Shown one piece after another: positions 1 to 5,715 of a stretch of DNA of 6,637 bases. Source of the DNA: Peptococcaceae bacterium UBA3937 (GTDB taxonomy: Bacteria > Bacillota > Peptococcia > DRI-13 > DTU073); the NCBI GenBank assembly GCA_002385735.1, contig DGEB01000011.1, positions 40,527 through 47,163 of the forward strand. The letters run 5' to 3'. The position numbers and the translations under genes are program-made. A model generated the notes under the pieces. The model saw only the letters and a list, made by a program, of their open reading frames with translations. It was not told where the DNA came from and did not search any database. The first letter of the stretch is position 1, and every line of letters starts with the position of its first letter.

Positions 1-945
1 CAGGAAGGAGGGCTGAAGCTGCAGTTTATGGCTATCTACATCGAACCGCAGTATAAGCCGGTGGGCGCTTTGTGCCGTGCGCTTGAACTTATCGACTACT
101 ATCAAAGTCTCGTGCGGGAAGGTGCAGGCAAGCTGCTCACGGTTAAGCACAAACAAGATTTGCCGGGACGGCGGAAAGACGCAACAAAACAGCAGGAAGA
201 TTGGCCGGAAGTGCAGAAAGAATCATTGGAAGGGCAGGAAAATTCGTCGGGACGGCAGGATAAAGCGAGCCTTGGGGTTTTATTGTCCATTGAAGGGGGA
301 GAAGCCCTGGAAGGGAAACTAAGCTCCCTGCGCCTGCTCTTTCAACTGGGAATCCGGTCCCTCACCTTAACCTGGAATCAAAGAAATCAACTGGCGGACG
401 GCGTTGGAGAAAGCGGGACCAAAGGGGGGTTGACCGCCTTTGGTAGGGAGGTGGTGCGGGAAATGAACCGACTGGGTATGCTCATTGATCTGGCGCACCT
501 TTCCGAATCTGGCTTCTGGGACGTTTTGTCTTTAACCGAAAAACCGGTGGCGGTTACCCATACCTGCTGCTTTGCGCTGCACAGACACCCCCGTAATCTA
601 ACCAATGAGCAGCTTTTGGCCATCAAGAATAATCAGGGAATTGTCGGGATTAATTTTTACCCGACTTTTCTGGGGAAACAGAAAAAGATCACGCTGGACC
701 AGGTGGTGGAGCATCTGGAGCACGCTGTTTCCGTCTGTGGCGTGGAACACGTGGGCTTAGGCTCCGATTTTGACGGGATCGAAACAGTGCCCCGGGGGCT
801 TGAAGATGTTTCCAAACTGCCGGCTTTAAGTGAAAAACTGCTGCAACGTGGTTGGAAAAGGGAGGAAGTGGAAAAAATAATGGGAGGTAATTTCTTACGT
901 GTTCTGGAAACTGTCTTACCGGAGCAAACCCTTTCCGAAAATTGA
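1..945 (+). CDS. Membrane dipeptidase, peptidase family M19 (5' end outside window)
   Basis: This is the C-terminal 314 residues of a zinc-dependent dipeptidase of the M19 (renal dipeptidase) family, which cleaves dipeptides including some D-amino-acid ones. The frame is open from base 1 and its first residues (GGLKLQFMAIYI) are internal family sequence, so ATG 28 is not the start and the N-terminal HxD zinc pair lies upstream. Counting residues from base 1, visible ligands are Glu98 (SIEGGEAL), His166 (DLAH) and His187 (VTHT). The 21-residue gap between the two His equals that between His198 and His219 of human renal dipeptidase. Arg198 (HPRN) and the DFDG motif at 256-259 fit substrate binding. 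Trp125 (LTLTWN) stands where the human enzyme has His152; I believe this is common in bacterial members. Residues 53-90 carry an unusual degenerate 14-residue repeat just before the Glu98 strand. The 3' end overlaps the PHP gene. The family is secure; the substrate is unknown. Confidence 0.93.
   Translation, partial: QEGGLKLQFMAIYIEPQYKPVGALCRALELIDYYQSLVREGAGKLLTVKHKQDLPGRRKDATKQQEDWPEVQKESLEGQENSSGRQDKASLGVLLSIEGGEALEGKLSSLRLLFQLGIRSLTLTWNQRNQLADGVGESGTKGGLTAFGREVVREMNRLGMLIDLAHLSESGFWDVLSLTEKPVAVTHTCCFALHRHPRNLTNEQLLAIKNNQGIVGINFYPTFLGKQKKITLDQVVEHLEHAVSVCGVEHVGLGSDFDGIETVPRGLEDVSKLPALSEKLLQRGWKREEVEKIMGGNFLRVLETVLPEQTLSEN
157..264 (+). repeat. Degenerate 42-base tandem repeat inside the M19 peptidase gene
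   Basis: Two full units (157-198 and 199-240) and the first 24 bases of a third (241-264) line up without gaps. By hand count units 1 and 2 match at about 29 of 42 bases, and the partial third unit matches unit 1 at about 16 of 24, including the nine-base run CGGGACGGC (164-172 and 248-256). The unit is 14 codons, so the frame is kept. The encoded units are DLPGRRKDATKQQE, DWPEVQKESLEGQE and NSSGRQDKAS, all hydrophilic and charged. They fall in a surface position between a helix and the strand with the metal-binding Glu. Confidence 0.6.
882..887 (+). promoter_or_regulatory. Ribosome binding site for the PHP gene, inside the M19 gene
   Basis: GGGAGG lies 11 bases before GTG 899 and is itself part of the M19 coding sequence (codons for MGGN). 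It is the main support for the early GTG start, since the next in-frame TTG (947) would remove the strand leading into the first HxH motif. Confidence 0.65.
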
Positions 946-1753
946 TTTGCATGTCCATACGACCGCCTCGGACGGCAAGTTACCACCCCGGGAAGTGGTG
1001 CGCTTAGCCTACGAGAAAGGGATCTGCTATTTGGCAATCACGGACCATGATACCGTAGAAGGCTTGCAGGAAGCGGCAGAGGAGGCTTCCAAGTACCAGC
1101 CCCACCTGCATTTTATCCCCGGGATCGAATTTAGCACGCTTTTCGAAGCAAAGGAAATCCATTTGCTCGGCTATCAGATTAACTGGACAAGCCGTGACTT
1201 TCTAACGGAGCTGACCGGATTGCAGGAAGCTCGCAAAACCCGCGTCCAAAAAATGGTGGACCGGCTCAGTCAAATGGGGTTACCCGTTCGGTTACAGGAG
1301 GTGGAACAAAAAGCGCAAGGCAGCAGTATCGGCCGGCCCCATATCGCCTTGGTGCTGAAAGAAAGGGGCATCGTAAAATCAGTTGATGAGGGGTTTAAAA
1401 ACTACTTAACCCCCGGCTGTCCCGCTTTTGTACCCCGCTTTAAGCTTTCTCCCTTTGCCGCCATTGACCTGGTGCGCGCAGCCGGTGGTATTCCGGTCCT
1501 CGCTCATCCGGGCTTAGAGTGCCCGACCGAACTGATTCCGAAGCTAATTAAACATGGATTACAGGGAATCGAAGTATACCATCCGAAAAATGGCCCGGAG
1601 CAAAAAGCGCAATTTCTCGAACTGGCGGCCAAGCATCATCTCCTTATAACCGGCGGTTCGGATTTTCACGGGCACGAAGAGGAGGACTACGCGGATTTCG
1701 GCGCGATGCGTGTACCGCTTTATACCGCCAGGTTCTTAAAAAGGCGGTCTTGA
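899..1753 (+). CDS. PHP-domain phosphoesterase (TrpH/YciV-like)
   Basis: This 284-residue cytosolic protein belongs to the polymerase-and-histidinol-phosphatase (PHP) family of trinuclear metal phosphoesterases. Its nearest known type is the YciV/TrpH group, whose Escherichia coli member acts on 3',5'-nucleoside bisphosphates and short RNA. The complete metal set is visible: His18 and His20 (DLHVHT), Asp49-His50-Asp51 (ITDHDT), Glu77 (GIEFST), His88 (EIHLLGY), His148 (GRPHIA), His203 (VLAHPG), and Asp255 with His257 (GSDFHG). The length is normal for the family and residues 110-180 form the usual insertion between the metal motifs. The start is GTG 899, which overlaps the M19 gene by 47 bases, so the two are probably translated together. 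No terminator is obvious after it. The exact substrate cannot be read from sequence; an oligoribonuclease or nucleotide phosphatase role is likely. Confidence 0.92.
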   Translation: MFWKLSYRSKPFPKIDLHVHTTASDGKLPPREVVRLAYEKGICYLAITDHDTVEGLQEAAEEASKYQPHLHFIPGIEFSTLFEAKEIHLLGYQINWTSRDFLTELTGLQEARKTRVQKMVDRLSQMGLPVRLQEVEQKAQGSSIGRPHIALVLKERGIVKSVDEGFKNYLTPGCPAFVPRFKLSPFAAIDLVRAAGGIPVLAHPGLECPTELIPKLIKHGLQGIEVYHPKNGPEQKAQFLELAAKHHLLITGGSDFHGHEEEDYADFGAMRVPLYTARFLKRRS

Positions 1754-1836
1754 AGGTTCTGTAGTTTTTGGGCAGGAGTAAAAGCAAAATATCGTTGAGA
1801 ACAAAAAAGTCGCGCAAGATTAAAAAGCCCGGTGAA

Positions 1837-1842
1837 TATAAT
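1837..1842 (+). promoter_or_regulatory. Possible -10 element before the coiled-coil/cobU unit
   Basis: An exact TATAAT lies in the 139-base gap between the PHP gene and the coiled-coil gene, about 50 bases before its TTG start. No good -35 is found at 16-18 bases (GCAAGA at 17), so the call rests on the -10 and the location alone. The rest of the gap (1754-1892) is A-rich and shows no B12-box or cobalamin-riboswitch-like sequence that I can recognise. Confidence 0.3.
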
Positions 1843-1892
1843 AGGAATAAGGTGGAAAGCTATCCTTAGGATTTAAATTGAGGTGAACTGAT

Positions 1893-2168
1893 TTGCCTTG
1901 TTACGATGAATTCAGTTATTATAAAAAAAGAATCCTGGACTTGGAAAACCAGGTGAATCAACTCCGGATCAGCAGGCGCGTGCTGATGAATCTGATCGAA
2001 AAGATCGAAAGCGACAAAAGAGAAATCTTAACTCAGTTGGAAAAGGAAAAACACAAACTAAAAATGAACAATCAGCGCTATGCCAAGTGGTTGATGGAAA
2101 AAAACTCGCGCTATATGCAATTACAGCAGTACCTGCAGAAAACCAACAACGTCACAAGGGAGGAGTAG
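1893..2168 (+). CDS. Small coiled-coil protein of unknown function, coupled to cobU
   Basis: I do not recognise this 91-residue protein. It starts at TTG 1893, six bases after a strong GAGGTGA site (1880-1886). The first ten residues are aromatic and polar (PCYDEFSYY, with the only Cys at position 3). From about residue 11 to 85 it is highly charged with Leu, Ile, Val and Met at heptad-like spacing (ILDLENQVNQL, RRVLMNLIEKI, REILTQLEKE), so a long helical coiled coil is expected. There is no signal peptide or membrane segment. Its stop lies two bases before the cobU start and its last codons hold the cobU ribosome binding site, so the two are almost certainly co-transcribed and translationally coupled. 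The overall length, start signal and normal codon use support a real gene. A partner or regulatory role beside CobU is only a guess. Confidence 0.82.
   Translation: MPCYDEFSYYKKRILDLENQVNQLRISRRVLMNLIEKIESDKREILTQLEKEKHKLKMNNQRYAKWLMEKNSRYMQLQQYLQKTNNVTREE
2158..2165 (+). promoter_or_regulatory. cobU: Ribosome binding site fixing the cobU start
   Basis: GGGAGGAG, within the final codons of the coiled-coil gene, has its GGAGG core seven bases before GTG 2171. It selects this start over upstream in-frame codons (from 2087), which would add 28 residues that merely overlap the coiled-coil gene. Confidence 0.8.
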
Positions 2169-2170
2169 TC

Positions 2171-2731
2171 GTGGCTAAAATCATCCTGATTTCCGGCGGT
2201 GCCCGCAGCGGGAAAAGCACTTTTGCCGAACAACTGGCCTTGCAAATGGACAAGCCCATCGCGTATCTGGCAACAGCCCAGGCGCTTGATCAAGAAATGG
2301 CAGAACGAATCAAGAATCATCAAAAAAGACGTCCGGCCCATTTATTCCATACCTTCGAAGAACCGTACAACCTAAAGGAGGTTTTGCTCCAACACCATCA
2401 GCAATACCGTACCTGGCTGTTGGATTGTCTCACGCTCTATATTTCGAATCTTCTATTCGCTCAGGTTGATGCGAATACGGAAATAAATCAGAATCTTAGC
2501 ACCGAGCTTGCCGAAAAGCTGCTTAGTCAGCTCAATGCCTTGCTAACAACTTTAGCGGAACTGGAGCTTACTATAATTGTGGTAACCAACGAAGTAGGCT
2601 GGGGACTGGTCCCTGCTGATCCAGTCAGCAGAGCCTACCGGGATATCTTAGGCATAGTAAACCAACGGATGGCTGCGGCTGCGGACGAAGTTTATTTACT
2701 TACCATGGGCATCCCTTTAAAAATAAAGTAA
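2171..2731 (+). CDS. cobU: Adenosylcobinamide kinase / adenosylcobinamide-phosphate guanylyltransferase
   Basis: CobU (CobP) phosphorylates adenosylcobinamide and then transfers GMP to give adenosylcobinamide-GDP, the activated intermediate of late cobalamin synthesis and corrinoid salvage. The 186-residue length fits the family. Residues 8-17 (SGGARSGKST) form the P-loop. YLATAQALDQEM at 32-43 and the downstream His50 in RIKNHQKRRP match the region of the guanylylated His in Salmonella CobU. DCLTLYISNLL (85-95) is the Walker-B-like strand, and TNEVGWGLVP (139-148) with the following DILGIVNQRMA are family signatures. GTG 2171 is chosen by the ribosome binding site and by the protein beginning at the strand just before the P-loop. 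It follows the coiled-coil gene by two bases and precedes cobS by 65. A weak AT-only hairpin follows the stop. Confidence 0.96.
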   Translation: MAKIILISGGARSGKSTFAEQLALQMDKPIAYLATAQALDQEMAERIKNHQKRRPAHLFHTFEEPYNLKEVLLQHHQQYRTWLLDCLTLYISNLLFAQVDANTEINQNLSTELAEKLLSQLNALLTTLAELELTIIVVTNEVGWGLVPADPVSRAYRDILGIVNQRMAAAADEVYLLTMGIPLKIK

Positions 2732-2782
2732 ACTTTGCCATACATCTTTAAGACAAAAAAATCTTAAATAATGGTTAGAGAC

Positions 2783-2788
2783 GGAAGG
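2783..2788 (+). promoter_or_regulatory. cobS: Ribosome binding site deciding the cobS start
   Basis: GGAAGG is the only purine-rich site here. It lies eight bases before GTG 2797 but directly abuts and overlaps the alternative GTG 2788, which would therefore have no usable spacing. This favours 2797. Confidence 0.6.
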
Positions 2789-2796
2789 TGCACAAA

Positions 2797-3618
2797 GTGA
2801 AAGGTTTCTTGCTGGCTCTGCAGTTTTTAACAAGAATTAGGATTGGCTTAAAGAATTCACCCCAAAGTGAAGAGCTCACAAAGGCTACTTTTTATTTCCC
2901 CCTGGTCGGGTTCATCATCGGTTTGCTGTTATTTTTCATGGCTTATCTGGGAAAAGAGCTATTCCAATTTCAGCCGCTGACGGTGGCCGCGATGATTTTG
3001 GCTACGGAAATCTTCATTACCGGCGGCCTGCACCTGGATGGCTTTATAGATAGCTGTGACGGCATTTTTTCAGGGCGGGAAAGCGCCAGAATTTTGGAAA
3101 TAATGCGCGACAGCAGGGTCGGGGCCATGGGCGTCCTTTATCTTGCATTATTACTGCTTGGCAAATGGGCGCTTCTTTATGAATTACTGGTTGTAAGCCA
3201 AGACCCGCTTCCGTATTATATATTAATCCTGATGCCTTTTGTCGGGCGCTGGGCCATGACTTATGTCATCCTTGCTTATCCCTACGCCCGGCCGGAAGGG
3301 CTGGGGCAACCGTTTAAACAAAGTTTGCCGAAGCGAACCTTCCTTTTGATTTCCGGTTATTGTGTGGTGCTGTTGCTTATACTGACGGTTCCTTTGCGTT
3401 TTTCCACAGCCTTAGCTCCCGGAATGCGGTCTGTTGGAGCGTGGCTGACGGTTGCTCTAGGGCTTGCGCTTTTAACCTGTTTAGGAGTCAAAATAGGCGC
3501 TAACCGGATCCATCGCCGCTTGGGCGGTCATACCGGTGATACCTACGGGGCAATCAATGAACTGACCGAAGTAATTTTTTTAGGTGGTTTTCTGTTCTTA
3601 AGCGCCTTGCTTGGCTGA
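2797..3618 (+). CDS. cobS: Adenosylcobinamide-GDP ribazoletransferase (cobalamin synthase)
   Basis: CobS is the integral membrane enzyme that joins adenosylcobinamide-GDP with alpha-ribazole or its phosphate to make adenosylcobalamin or its phosphate. With the start at GTG 2797 it has 273 residues; an in-frame GTG at 2788 would add three. The N-terminus FLLALQFLTRI is typical. The signature loop GGLHLDGFIDSCDGIFSGR (76-94) carries Asp81, Asp85 and Asp88, and is followed by EIMRDSRVGAMG (101-112). A second conserved motif, GGHTGDTYGA, is at 243-252. Several hydrophobic stretches (about 34-50, 112-130, 140-160, 183-200, 215-232, 257-272) fit a polytopic membrane protein. It follows cobU in the same orientation and ends just before a bidirectional terminator. 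Assignment is secure. Confidence 0.96.
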   Translation: MKGFLLALQFLTRIRIGLKNSPQSEELTKATFYFPLVGFIIGLLLFFMAYLGKELFQFQPLTVAAMILATEIFITGGLHLDGFIDSCDGIFSGRESARILEIMRDSRVGAMGVLYLALLLLGKWALLYELLVVSQDPLPYYILILMPFVGRWAMTYVILAYPYARPEGLGQPFKQSLPKRTFLLISGYCVVLLLILTVPLRFSTALAPGMRSVGAWLTVALGLALLTCLGVKIGANRIHRRLGGHTGDTYGAINELTEVIFLGGFLFLSALLG

Positions 3619-3632
3619 TAAAAAAGTCCCAA

Positions 3633-3658
3633 AAAAACCCGCTTTATTGCGGGTTTTT
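3633..3658. terminator. Bidirectional rho-independent terminator
   Basis: AAAAACCCGC (3633-3642) pairs with GCGGGTTTTT (3649-3658) around a six-base loop TTTATT, a perfect ten-base stem with a GC core. Read on the plus strand it ends cobS transcription with five T; read on the minus strand it ends the convergent gene with seven T (complement of 3631-3637). It overlaps the last four codons and the stop codon of the minus-strand gene. Confidence 0.88.
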
Positions 3659-4546
3659 AAAGACCGGATAGGTGGCGATTCCCGGGAAGAGGGCAGCTTC
3701 GTATTTGCCGCCTTCACCCCAGACCAGGTTCGAGACCTTTTGATCATCATAATTAACGGTGACATAATCCTGCTCGTAGCCATTTCCATTTTCGTTCATT
3801 AAAATATAATTAATATTAATGATCTTGTTTTCCCGGTATAGAATATGGGTGATGATCATATTTTCGCCCAGGGATTTCAGTTTAAAAAGCACCTCTTGGG
3901 CGCCTTCAAAGGCCAGGAACTGTTCAAGGGTAATTGGAATGGCGCCGTATTCCTGCAGCTTGATTTTGCGGGGTTCATCCACCTCGATGCAGTAGAAGTA
4001 ATAATCCTTCCAGGAGTTGCCCCTGTTATCGCTGTAATGGTCATGAGCGTTATACCGCAGGATGAACTGCCCGTTTTCCTGGCTGAGCTGCCCGTTTTCC
4101 TGGGTGAACTGCCCGTTTTCGCATTCGAACATTTTGACCGGTTTGTTGCCGCCGACCCCATACCAATAGGTGCTGGGCAGGCCATCTGAAGCGGCGCTGG
4201 TCTCAAGACCCAGGATTTTTACCTTGTTGATTTCGATAATTTGGGCTTCTATAAAGGGAAAGGAACTAAAATTGTCCTTAACCAGGGTAACCTGGTCTTT
4301 GTTCACAAACCAGACCTTCCCGTTGAGCCAGTTGCCTTGCTCATCCTTGTTACCTGTTAGAATAAAGGCTTCTGGGGTGCCGTTTCCGTCAAAATCGTCA
4401 TAATAGACTGCCAGGACAATCTCGTTATATTTTTCCTGAAACTTATTCACCAAAGCGCTTTCGCTGGAGCCCAATCGGAAGAATATAAAGAGGCCGACTG
4501 CCAACAAGCCAATGATGAGGCCCAACAAACCGATTTTTTTCCGCAT
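3644..4546 (-). CDS. Membrane-anchored extracytoplasmic protein of unknown function with an FG-GAP-like motif
   Basis: I cannot assign a function to this 300-residue protein. Residues 5-23 (after MRKK) form a single hydrophobic segment that should act as a signal anchor; no lipobox Cys follows, so the rest is predicted outside the membrane. YYDDFDGNGTPEAFIL (48-63) looks like the calcium-binding loop of FG-GAP/VCBS-type repeats (DxDGNGxxE), and NENGNGYEQD near 251-260 is similarly acidic and Gly-rich. Residues 143-161 hold three ENGQ units of a seven-residue repeat. The start is the ATG at 4544-4546, eight bases after GGGAGG (4555-4560); it is the only ATG start in the window. The gene is convergent with cobS and divergent from cobC, so it has its own promoter and sits inside the cobalamin block against its direction. 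Its stop codon falls in the terminator loop. The ORF is convincing; the function is open. Confidence 0.85.
   Translation of the reverse strand: MRKKIGLLGLIIGLLAVGLFIFFRLGSSESALVNKFQEKYNEIVLAVYYDDFDGNGTPEAFILTGNKDEQGNWLNGKVWFVNKDQVTLVKDNFSSFPFIEAQIIEINKVKILGLETSAASDGLPSTYWYGVGGNKPVKMFECENGQFTQENGQLSQENGQFILRYNAHDHYSDNRGNSWKDYYFYCIEVDEPRKIKLQEYGAIPITLEQFLAFEGAQEVLFKLKSLGENMIITHILYRENKIININYILMNENGNGYEQDYVTVNYDDQKVSNLVWGEGGKYEAALFPGIATYPVFKNPQ
4064..4126 (-). repeat. Three 21-base tandem repeats encoding ENGQ units
   Basis: On the plus strand the units start at 4064, 4085 and 4106. The first two match at 19 of 21 bases and the third keeps the first 15 bases (GARCTGCCCGTTTTC) before diverging. 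The period is seven codons and encodes ENGQFTQ / ENGQLSQ / ENGQF in the minus-strand gene, so copy-number change would not break the frame. Confidence 0.85.
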
Positions 4547-4554
4547 CGTTTGAA

Positions 4555-4560
4555 CCTCCC
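4555..4560 (-). promoter_or_regulatory. Ribosome binding site of the minus-strand gene
   Basis: GGGAGG on the minus strand, eight bases before the ATG at 4546-4544. Site and spacing are near ideal and support this start. Confidence 0.75.
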
Positions 4561-4602
4561 TGCCCAGATCACTGTGCCAATATATTCCTTATCTACAGTT
4601 AT

Positions 4603-4630
4603 ATCATAACACAGCCCTTAAAAAGTTCAA
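4603..4630 (-). promoter_or_regulatory. Probable sigma-A promoter of the minus-strand gene
   Basis: On the minus strand TTGAAC (4630-4625) is followed after 16 bases by TATGAT (4608-4603), preceded by TGT to give an extended -10. The -35 matches consensus at four of six and the -10 at five of six positions. It lies about 57 bases before the ATG. A 13-base palindrome GTTAT-ATC-ATAAC (4598-4610) overlaps the -10 and could be an operator, which is speculative. Confidence 0.5.
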
Positions 4631-4670
4631 TCAAAAACAAGTGTGCTTTTTGCATATTTAGCTCATTCTA

Positions 4671-4677
4671 AAGGAGG
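4671..4677 (+). promoter_or_regulatory. cobC: Ribosome binding site fixing the cobC start
   Basis: AAGGAGG lies seven bases before GTG 4685. It excludes the upstream in-frame GTG 4643, which has no site and would add 14 residues ahead of the conserved N-terminal strand. An out-of-frame ATG followed at once by TAG (4680-4685) sits between the site and the start. Confidence 0.8.
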
Positions 4678-4684
4678 AAATGTA

Positions 4685-5311
4685 GTGACCACCCAAATTA
4701 TTTTTGTCCGGCATGGGCAAACCGAGTGGAATTACCTGAGCCGGTATCAAGGCCATACCGATGTGGTTTTAAGCGAAGAGGGGATCAAACAGGCCCACGC
4801 CCTGCGCGAAAGGTTTAAGCAGGCGAAACTTGAGGCAATCTATAGTAGTGATCTCCAAAGAGCGATTAAAACCGCCGAAATCATCAACAAGGAGCATCAG
4901 CTTCCCCTGCAAATTTTGCCCGAACTACGGGAAATCTATTTCGGCGAGTGGGAAGGTTTGACCCACCGGCAAATCGAAGAACAATACGCGGACTTGCTCC
5001 ACCAATGGTGGACTACACCTCATTTAGTCCAGATCCCGGGAGGGGAGAGTTTAGACAACGTACAAAAAAGAAGCATGCGGGCGCTTAATAAGATTCTTGC
5101 CCAATATCAAAGCGGACAAATCATGATTGTGGCCCATGGCGTGATCATCGCCACCATGATTTGCGGGCTCCTGGATATACCCCAAAGCAGAATGGTCGAA
5201 TACAAACAAGATAACACCGCCGTGACCATGGTGACCGTCTCGCCCCAAAAAGCCACCCTGGATTATTACAATGACCTGACCCACCTGAAACCCCTTGAAA
5301 AACTGGGATAA
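4685..5311 (+). CDS. cobC: Histidine phosphatase family protein, probable alpha-ribazole phosphatase
   Basis: This 208-residue cytosolic enzyme belongs to the histidine phosphatase (phosphoglycerate mutase-like) superfamily. The catalytic set is complete: Arg9 and phospho-acceptor His10 in VRHGQTEWN, Arg59 (SSDLQRAIKTAE), Glu83 (LREIYFGEWEG) and His151 (IVAHG). The LREIxFGxWEG and IPGGESL motifs are seen in both CobC and GpmB-like phosphatases, so sequence alone does not settle the substrate. Location near cobU and cobS supports CobC, which removes the phosphate from alpha-ribazole 5'-phosphate or adenosylcobalamin phosphate. The gene is separated from cobS by the minus-strand gene, so it needs its own promoter in 4547-4670; I see no convincing plus-strand one. 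It is followed after 60 bases by the DUF1232 gene with no clear terminator, so the two are probably co-transcribed. Confidence 0.85.
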   Translation: MTTQIIFVRHGQTEWNYLSRYQGHTDVVLSEEGIKQAHALRERFKQAKLEAIYSSDLQRAIKTAEIINKEHQLPLQILPELREIYFGEWEGLTHRQIEEQYADLLHQWWTTPHLVQIPGGESLDNVQKRSMRALNKILAQYQSGQIMIVAHGVIIATMICGLLDIPQSRMVEYKQDNTAVTMVTVSPQKATLDYYNDLTHLKPLEKLG

Positions 5312-5371
5312 AACGTCATCCGGCAAGGCGCAAAGCAATTCTTAAATTGAAACAAGAAGGGGGAGGAACCG

Positions 5372-5701
5372 TTGGCTTTTTCCCGAAACAGCCGCAGTAA
5401 ATGGAAGCTGATTTGGAACTTGCCGCAGCTTCTGAAGAAAACCTGGGCGCTTTTAAAGAATCCTCATGTCCCCGGCGAAAGGAAAATCATCTTTCTGCTC
5501 CTGGCGCTGGCTTATTTCCTGTGGCCCCTGGACCTGATTCCCGACTTTCCATTGCTGGGTCAGCTTGATGATTTAGGGATTCTTTTTCTCCTCATGAATT
5601 GGTTCGTGAGCAAAAGCCCAAAGAAGGATCCGGAGGCTATCGAAGCCGATTATTACGTTATTGATCAGGACCAGGAGCCGCCCCAGGAAAAAGAATCATA
5701 A
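5372..5701 (+). CDS. DUF1232 (YkvA-type) small membrane protein
   Basis: A 109-residue protein with the DUF1232 core at about residues 35-80. The diagnostic stretch is YFLWPLDLIPDF followed by PLLGQLDDLGIL (48-71), with the conserved LxPxDLIPD and GxLDDL patterns. Residues 39-56 and 66-79 are hydrophobic and may form one or two membrane segments. The N-terminus is basic and the C-terminal 25 residues are acidic, giving a cytosolic tail (QDQEPPQEKES). It starts at TTG 5372, five bases after GGAGG in a long purine run (5357-5366). No biochemical function is established for the family as far as I know. It lies downstream of cobC and upstream of the guaB promoter, with no clear terminator at its end. 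Confidence 0.87.
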   Translation: MAFSRNSRSKWKLIWNLPQLLKKTWALLKNPHVPGERKIIFLLLALAYFLWPLDLIPDFPLLGQLDDLGILFLLMNWFVSKSPKKDPEAIEADYYVIDQDQEPPQEKES

Positions 5702-5715
5702 AAATTTCGTTATTC

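Noticed and set aside
2..28. AGGAAGGAGGG followed by ATG 28 as the start of the peptidase gene
   Set aside because: The frame is open from base 1 and GGLKLQF before the ATG is conserved M19 sequence. The run is coding, its spacing of 15 is long, and a start at 28 would leave out the HxD zinc motif.
1724..1748. Inverted repeat ACCGCC / GGCGGT at the end of the PHP gene as a terminator
   Set aside because: The loop is 13 bases, the repeat is within coding sequence, and no T run follows the stem directly.
2087..2170. Upstream in-frame start for cobU at 2087
   Set aside because: It would add 28 residues unlike the CobU N-terminus and lacks a ribosome binding site. GTG 2171 has a strong one.
2747..2768. 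Hairpin TTTAAGA / TCTTAAA between cobU and cobS as a terminator
   Set aside because: The seven-base stem is almost all A-T with an eight-base loop and no following T run, so it is too weak to call.
3845..4189. Plus-strand open frame with ELPVFL repeats
   Set aside because: It is antisense to the minus-strand gene, has no ribosome binding site, and its repeat is the mirror of the ENGQ repeat.
5337..5350. CAATT-CTTA-AATTG hairpin after cobC as a terminator
   Set aside because: A five-base, mostly A-T stem with no T run; cobC and the DUF1232 gene are more likely co-transcribed.
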